A DNA stretch of 64,000 nt from Canna indica. Taxonomy: Eukaryota; Streptophyta; Magnoliopsida; Zingiberales; Cannaceae. Location of the stretch: assembly GCA_034359265.1 (NCBI GenBank), contig CP136890.1, forward strand, positions 92,343,501 to 92,407,500, written 5' to 3'. The position numbers and the translations under genes are program-made. This document shows, one piece after another, positions 59,549-64,000 of this stretch. Position 1 is the first letter of the stretch. Each line of letters starts with the position of its first letter. The notes below the pieces were generated by a model, which was not told the origin of the DNA, did not search any database, and saw only the letters and a list, made by a program, of their open reading frames with translations.

Positions 59549-60398
59549 ATGGCGATTTGCGGCAGGGGGGCCGCGTGCCCCGCCCTCAACTTCTCCGAGC
59601 TCGCTCCTTCCCCTACTCCTCGTCTTCCCCTTTCCACCGTGGCCGTGCCGTCGAGGCGAAGCAAGGCGCGGGCGTTTCTGGCCGCCGCCGCCGCGGCGTC
59701 GAGGGGCGGATCCGGGGTTTTAGAGCGCCCCACCTTCGACCAGTCCCAGTTCGACCGCCTCCCCCAAGCGCAAGAAGGTAATCGGCAGATCTCTCGTCCC
59801 TCTCCGAACCTACTTATCCAACCTAATTTGGACTATTTTATTTATTTTTGTTCAAGTTTCTTCCTTTTTGAGATATTTAAGACCCGAAGATTGTGTTTGA
59901 TATGAAACAGGTGGCGATATTGGCAGACTTGCTGAGAGGAGGCGAGTGGGAAGCGGAGATAGCTACAAAGTTCTGCTCGTTGATGATCCAAGGCACACTG
60001 AGAAGCTCGGTATATATACCACTTTCGGTTCAATTATTAGGGCAATTTACTAATTTTTGATGCTTAGTGAGTTCTGAAGGTGATCCTATTTTATATTTTG
60101 CAGTGGAGAGTGTGCTGCCACAAGTTGTGCCATCCATCACGTCGGACGGAGCGAGAAAGCTCTTTCACGAATCTCGCGAGGTGGGGATAGCGGTCGTCAT
60201 CGTTACCGTCAAGGTGAAAACCTTTAAAATGCATCATGTTGAATTCCATTTCTCTATTGAGCATTAAAGCTAAGGGGATGTAAAATACTAATATTGTGAG
60301 TGATAATTGAACAGGAGCATGCTGAGTTCTATGCGCAGATGATGGTCCGCCGTGGACTGCGTTCAGCAATAGAACCTGATTCTAACTTGGAAGGATGA
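59549..60398 (+). CDS. ClpS-like N-recognin family protein, predicted plastid
   Basis: Four exons, 59549-59777, 59911-60009, 60104-60213 and 60315-60398, with GT-AG introns in matching phases, give 173 residues. I chose ATG 59549 because MAICGR resembles the start of plant ClpS; an in-frame ATG at 59429 would add 40 residues. Residues 1 to about 60 are Ala/Ser/Arg-rich, a likely chloroplast transit peptide. The ClpS core is YKVLLVDDPRHTEKLVESVL, VVPSITSDGARKLFHESREV, GIAVVIVTVKEHAEFY and MMVRRGLRSAIEPDS. ClpS adaptors bind destabilising N-terminal residues and hand substrates to Clp protease. The Asp pair (VDDP) and the His in LFHES are in the places of the known substrate-pocket residues, but the usual N-D-D context is altered. 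It resembles the divergent plant ClpS-like group more than ClpS1, so substrate binding is uncertain. Confidence 0.88.
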
Positions 60399-60976
60399 GC
60401 AGCCATTTGCGCTTTGAATTTTTCAGAGAGAGAGAGCGCAAAGAATTTTGGCAATTTGGCATAATATTTGTTTATCATGTAGGTTTAATTGTGAGACCCA
60501 GCCAATTTATTTGATATGCATACGATGTAATATCAATTTTATCCTCTCTAATCTTATATTATTCTAATTTGAACATCAAATGAATAGTAAATTAAAATCT
60601 ATACCTCATTCTATTTTTGTCCTGCAATACTAATGGCCCTAATAAAACCAAATATACCAAGCAAGAGGTCCTCTCGAGTCTTGGCTATTCCTACAATCAA
60701 TATAAATTTTGTCCGGTCCTGCTATGGAAATTAGCAAGACTGAAAACTATTGTGATATATTGATGATAAATATACCTGTAAGTTACAGCAGCTAACACAT
60801 AGCAAAATTTTGTACAGAGTGCTCATAGAACTGGACCTACTTAAATACCTACAAATACATGCTTAAAGATGGCCAAGATGACAAAACTACAGCTTGTTAC
60901 ATCCTGCAAAGTTAGTTTGCTCTAAACTTTGGTCAAAACCTAAACCAGCTTAAAAGTGAAAAAACTTGCAAGCGGT

Positions 60977-63622
60977 TTACAGTTGCCAGTCAATGGGAGA
61001 AAGCCCGAGTTTCTCCAAAATCTGATTTGTCTGTGAAAAATGCCTGTAACATAAGATCAAGATAGCAAATTAAACGAAAAGTCTTACTAACATAATATAA
61101 GGAATGTGGACAATACTTTGAGGGTATATTAACAGCAAACATCACTTGAGATGTAGAGATGTATATGAACAGCTAAAATAAATAATATTTGTGTGCATCA
61201 TATATGATAGCCAGTATAATATGCATGTAGCAAGAAAATTATATAGTAGACTGCTACATACCCTCTTACCTAAATCTACATAACAAGAAATGTGAGGAAA
61301 AAATAAAATAAATGTCAGATATGCACACAAAACTATGAGATGTGTCTCTTCCACTGATCAATATAATCTCCAGGATGAAAGTCACATTGCCATTTTATGT
61401 AGTAAAAATGACCTCTACAAACTAGGACTCTTAAGGAAAATCCAATGAAGGGTGACCCAGGGTTGATGTATGCAGTCTACCCTGCAAAAAGGAGAAAAAG
61501 CAGAGAGGCTATGGCTATTTCAGAGGCCCGAACCCTTCAGGTCACAAGAGAAGATAATTTTACCATTACACCAAAGTCACCCTCTTCTTAAGGAAAATTC
61601 AATGACCTCTAAAAATGTCTGTGAAAAGAAAACAAAACACACTTGATATGTTTTGTTACAATGAGATACGAGCACTTGAAACGTCTCGTACCTAATTGTT
61701 AAGTTTCATGATTGCTAAAGCTTGATCCTGTACTAATTGCACCACCCAAAGCCTCAGGAATGCAACAACTGTTTAGTCTATGTTAACAAACCTTAGCAAC
61801 AACTATTTAGTCTATGTTAACAAACCTTATGAGATTACGTGATACATAAAACACTAACTTAAACTTTGTTAAAAGTAGTCAGTAAATCAGAACCAACCTG
61901 CATCCAAAGAACCCTCTGTTAGCAGAGAGACCAGATGGGTGAGCAGCCCTCAAAATGTGATGTTTTGACCCATCAATCAATCTGCAATATGCAATATAAT
62001 AATTATAAATGTAAAATTGTAAATAAACTAAGGTGCAGAACTTAGCATTTAAAAGATATTGACATAGATCAAGAGATAAGATAACAAATTACTTTCAGGA
62101 GAGCACTATGCTGCACATATAACTTACTATTATCAAGAACATTTTGCTGCTTATAGACAAAAGTTGTTTCGATTGGTGAACCTATCCTATTCTTTTGCTC
62201 AGTCTAACTGCAGCTATAAACTAGTAAACTACTAGCCGATAATTTGTAAATTGCAAAGAATTATTGTGATTTAAACTGCACAAGTGAAGCCAACAATACT
62301 AGACAACACTTTGTTTCCCTTGATCATCAAGGTGGGGCAATTTATTTTTCTTCTTTCAATTAATAGGTTTTATGAAATGAAAATATGATAAGGAAAAAAG
62401 CTACCTTGATTTTTCTTGAGCAGAATTTCCCCATAGGAGGAAAACAACTCCAGATTTCTTCTGTGAAATGGCTCTAATAATGGCATCAGTCAGTGGTTCC
62501 CACCCTTTTTTGGCATGTGAGTTAGCTTGATGGTTCCTAACTGATAAGGGGATAAGTGAATATAAATACATAGATTAGTCAGGTAAGATAACCTAAACAA
62601 CCTGCAAATCTTGATGCCAGATAGTATCATGTTTGAACAAAAAGATAAATAAGATCAATGGTGATTCAGCTTTGAGAGAACGATAATCAAACATGTGTAG
62701 GTCATGGTAACATCTCACAGAAACCAAAAGGAAGAGGTGGATATGGGAAACAACCCCTGGTACCCCCACTATCCAAACAAAATGGGAAAGGAAGGGGAAG
62801 AACTCTTGTTAGCTAACTAAGAAAGCACACTCCATAGATAGCCTGGAATAGTATACTAAGCACATTTTTCCCAGAAATAAGTGTCTCACAAACATGCAAA
62901 AATGTAAAGTAAACGTTGAACAAGGATAGTGCAAGCTTAAAAATGTAGTAAATTTATAGGAGCAGTTCAGCTATTGTTGTTAAGGTACTTGATAAATTAG
63001 ATCAAAGGCTACACCTAAGAAAGTTCTCAATAAAATGCTGGTAGGTAACATTTGAGCGCTCTTGACAGAAACTAATGAAATAAAACCAAATAATTTATGT
63101 GGAGCCATTGAACAGGAACCCCCAGAGTTTCTCTAACAAAAAAAACTCCTTCAAGTTCTCACCCTTAGTCACAGAGTTTGTAACATGCTAGAGTTAGGGT
63201 GTGTTTGGATGGAAGGATTTGGAGAGAAAGGGAGGAAGACAAGAAAGGGAAGGGTGAGCAATTCGTTTGTATTACAAAATATTTTAGATGAAGGAAAGAA
63301 GCCAAAGATGTAGAATTTTGGGATTGGAGACGAATTAGTATCCTTTCCTCTTCTTGAAAAGGATTTTCCAAACAAAAAAGTATGTTGCTCTTCTCCCTTC
63401 TCTCTTCCCCTCCAAATCCTTCCATTAGAGCAAGCCCCAAGTACCTGATCATGTGATATTTATAGCCCATCATGGTGAACCATGCAATGACAAGGATATG
63501 ATATTTTCTACATTGTCATACAAAGGATCTACCAACATTTCAACTTCTCAACTAACAAATAAACAAGATGCTATTGGAGAAAGAGGCTTACCAGTGAGAA
63601 CAGCATTGAGTAAAAGAACACC
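60977..63622 (-). CDS. UNG: Uracil-DNA glycosylase, C-terminal exons (partial at window edge)
   Basis: Four exons on the minus strand: 63622-63592, 62540-62405, 61981-61898 and 61043-60977, with GT-AG introns and consistent phases, give the last 105 residues. The reading is [30 protein letters not shown], then [49 protein letters not shown] and [13 protein letters not shown] at the stop. This is the C-terminal half of family-1 UNG. The catalytic His is in HPSGLS, the DNA minor-groove loop; GVLLLN is a core strand. The N-terminal exons with the GQDPYH water-activating loop lie beyond 64000. UNG removes uracil from DNA in base-excision repair. Introns here are long and contain a SINE and a MITE. 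Confidence 0.93.
61449..61587 (-). mobile_element. tRNA-derived SINE (Au-like) in a UNG intron
   Basis: On the minus strand there is an A box TGGTGTAATGG (rc of 61563-61573) and a B box-like GGGTTCGGGCC (rc of 61525-61535), about 30 bp apart, as in tRNA-type polymerase III promoters. Downstream is GCAGGGTAGACTGCATACA, a segment typical of the Au SINE family. An 18-bp duplication with one mismatch flanks it: TTAAGGAAAATCCAATGA (61431-61448) and TTAAGGAAAATTCAATGA (61588-61605). Confidence 0.85.
63195..63430. mobile_element. MITE-like hairpin in a UNG intron
   Basis: The left arm TGGATGGAAGGATTTGGAGA (from 63205) and right arm CTCCAAATCCTTCCATTAG (to about 63427) pair, with purine-rich extension on one side and pyrimidine-rich on the other. 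Length is about 235 bp with no coding capacity. The GTGTTTGGATGGAAGG start resembles many plant MITE termini. The exact target duplication is unclear. Confidence 0.6.
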
Positions 63623-64000
63623 CTGCATGAATATCCAGTGTAGATTAGCATACATAAACATGTAAACATATGTTAGAGTATTTGGGATAAAGCAGGAAAG
63701 GTATTTTCACAGCTTATGATCATTAAGAATTAAAATCTAATCAGAGTCAAATAGGCCAATAAGTGGAACAAGTTTACTTTAGATGATCCAATGTGAAGTT
63801 AGAAGCCTTCAATACTTGAACACTTTGTCTGAATACTAATGTTTAGAAGTGTGGCAAATTGGGCCATTCATTACTGCGATATCATGTAGCTTCAAAGTTA
63901 AAAAAGATATCAATCAACACTAACTCTAGACTAGTGGCATACGGTAACAAATTTTGCACTATATAAAATTTATCAAACAAAATTCTTAGATGATAAACAT

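Noticed and set aside
59458..59733. 91-codon minus frame opposite ClpS exon 1
   Set aside because: Antisense shadow of the GC-rich transit-peptide region.
1..64000. CRISPR arrays, operons, bacterial genes
   Set aside because: The genes are spliced and the repeats are eukaryotic transposons. The regular repeats found are microsatellites, minisatellites or subterminal arrays.

Overview
The window is nuclear DNA of a flowering plant. Spliced genes with GT-AG introns, plant retrotransposon families (Ty3-gypsy with chromodomain, Ty1-copia, L1-type LINEs), a CACTA/En-Spm transposon, a tRNA-derived SINE, MITEs and long AT-rich spacers all point that way. A monocot is likely, but this is inference; the species cannot be fixed from sequence alone.

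Host genes are few and sit at the edges and in one island. A DUF3755/SANT-type gene is partial at the left end (minus, coding exons 1012-1111 and 1619-1938). A compact type-A cytokinin response regulator lies at 43685-44452 (plus, five exons). A ClpS-like plastid protein lies at 59549-60398 (plus, four exons). The C-terminal exons of uracil-DNA glycosylase lie at 60977-63622 (minus, continuing past the right end). Nothing links the four genes in one pathway.

The rest is mostly transposon-derived. At 5.0-22.0 kb is a nested stack: an L1-type LINE (minus) is split by a MULE-like element (9702-20652) with very long terminal inverted repeats that carries gene fragments (a GH3 exon and a RALF-like N-terminus). 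That element is split by a Ty3-gypsy element (10061-18598, TSD TGCCT) whose 5' LTR is split by a solo copia LTR (16939-18453, TSD ATTTA). Most insertion levels keep recognisable target-site duplications. At 22.0-31.5 kb is a chimeric Ty1-copia element whose ends belong to two related LTR families, with a 421-bp TRIM-like element at its right edge. A second, 5'-truncated LINE without its RT active site lies at 33.7-36.4 kb. A complete-ended but decayed 7.1-kb CACTA element occupies 47456-54560 (TSD TTT) with a broken TNP2-type transposase and a second TnpA-like gene.

Several long inverted repeats match no element I can name: 32.69-33.49 kb, 40.53-41.85 kb (arms of about 600 bp) and 56.18-57.31 kb (an inverted repeat sitting inside a TA microsatellite). 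They are candidates for undescribed MITE/foldback families and hairpin-RNA sources. The remaining spacers (36.5-40.5, 44.5-47.4, 54.6-56.1 kb) are AT-rich with no convincing genes.
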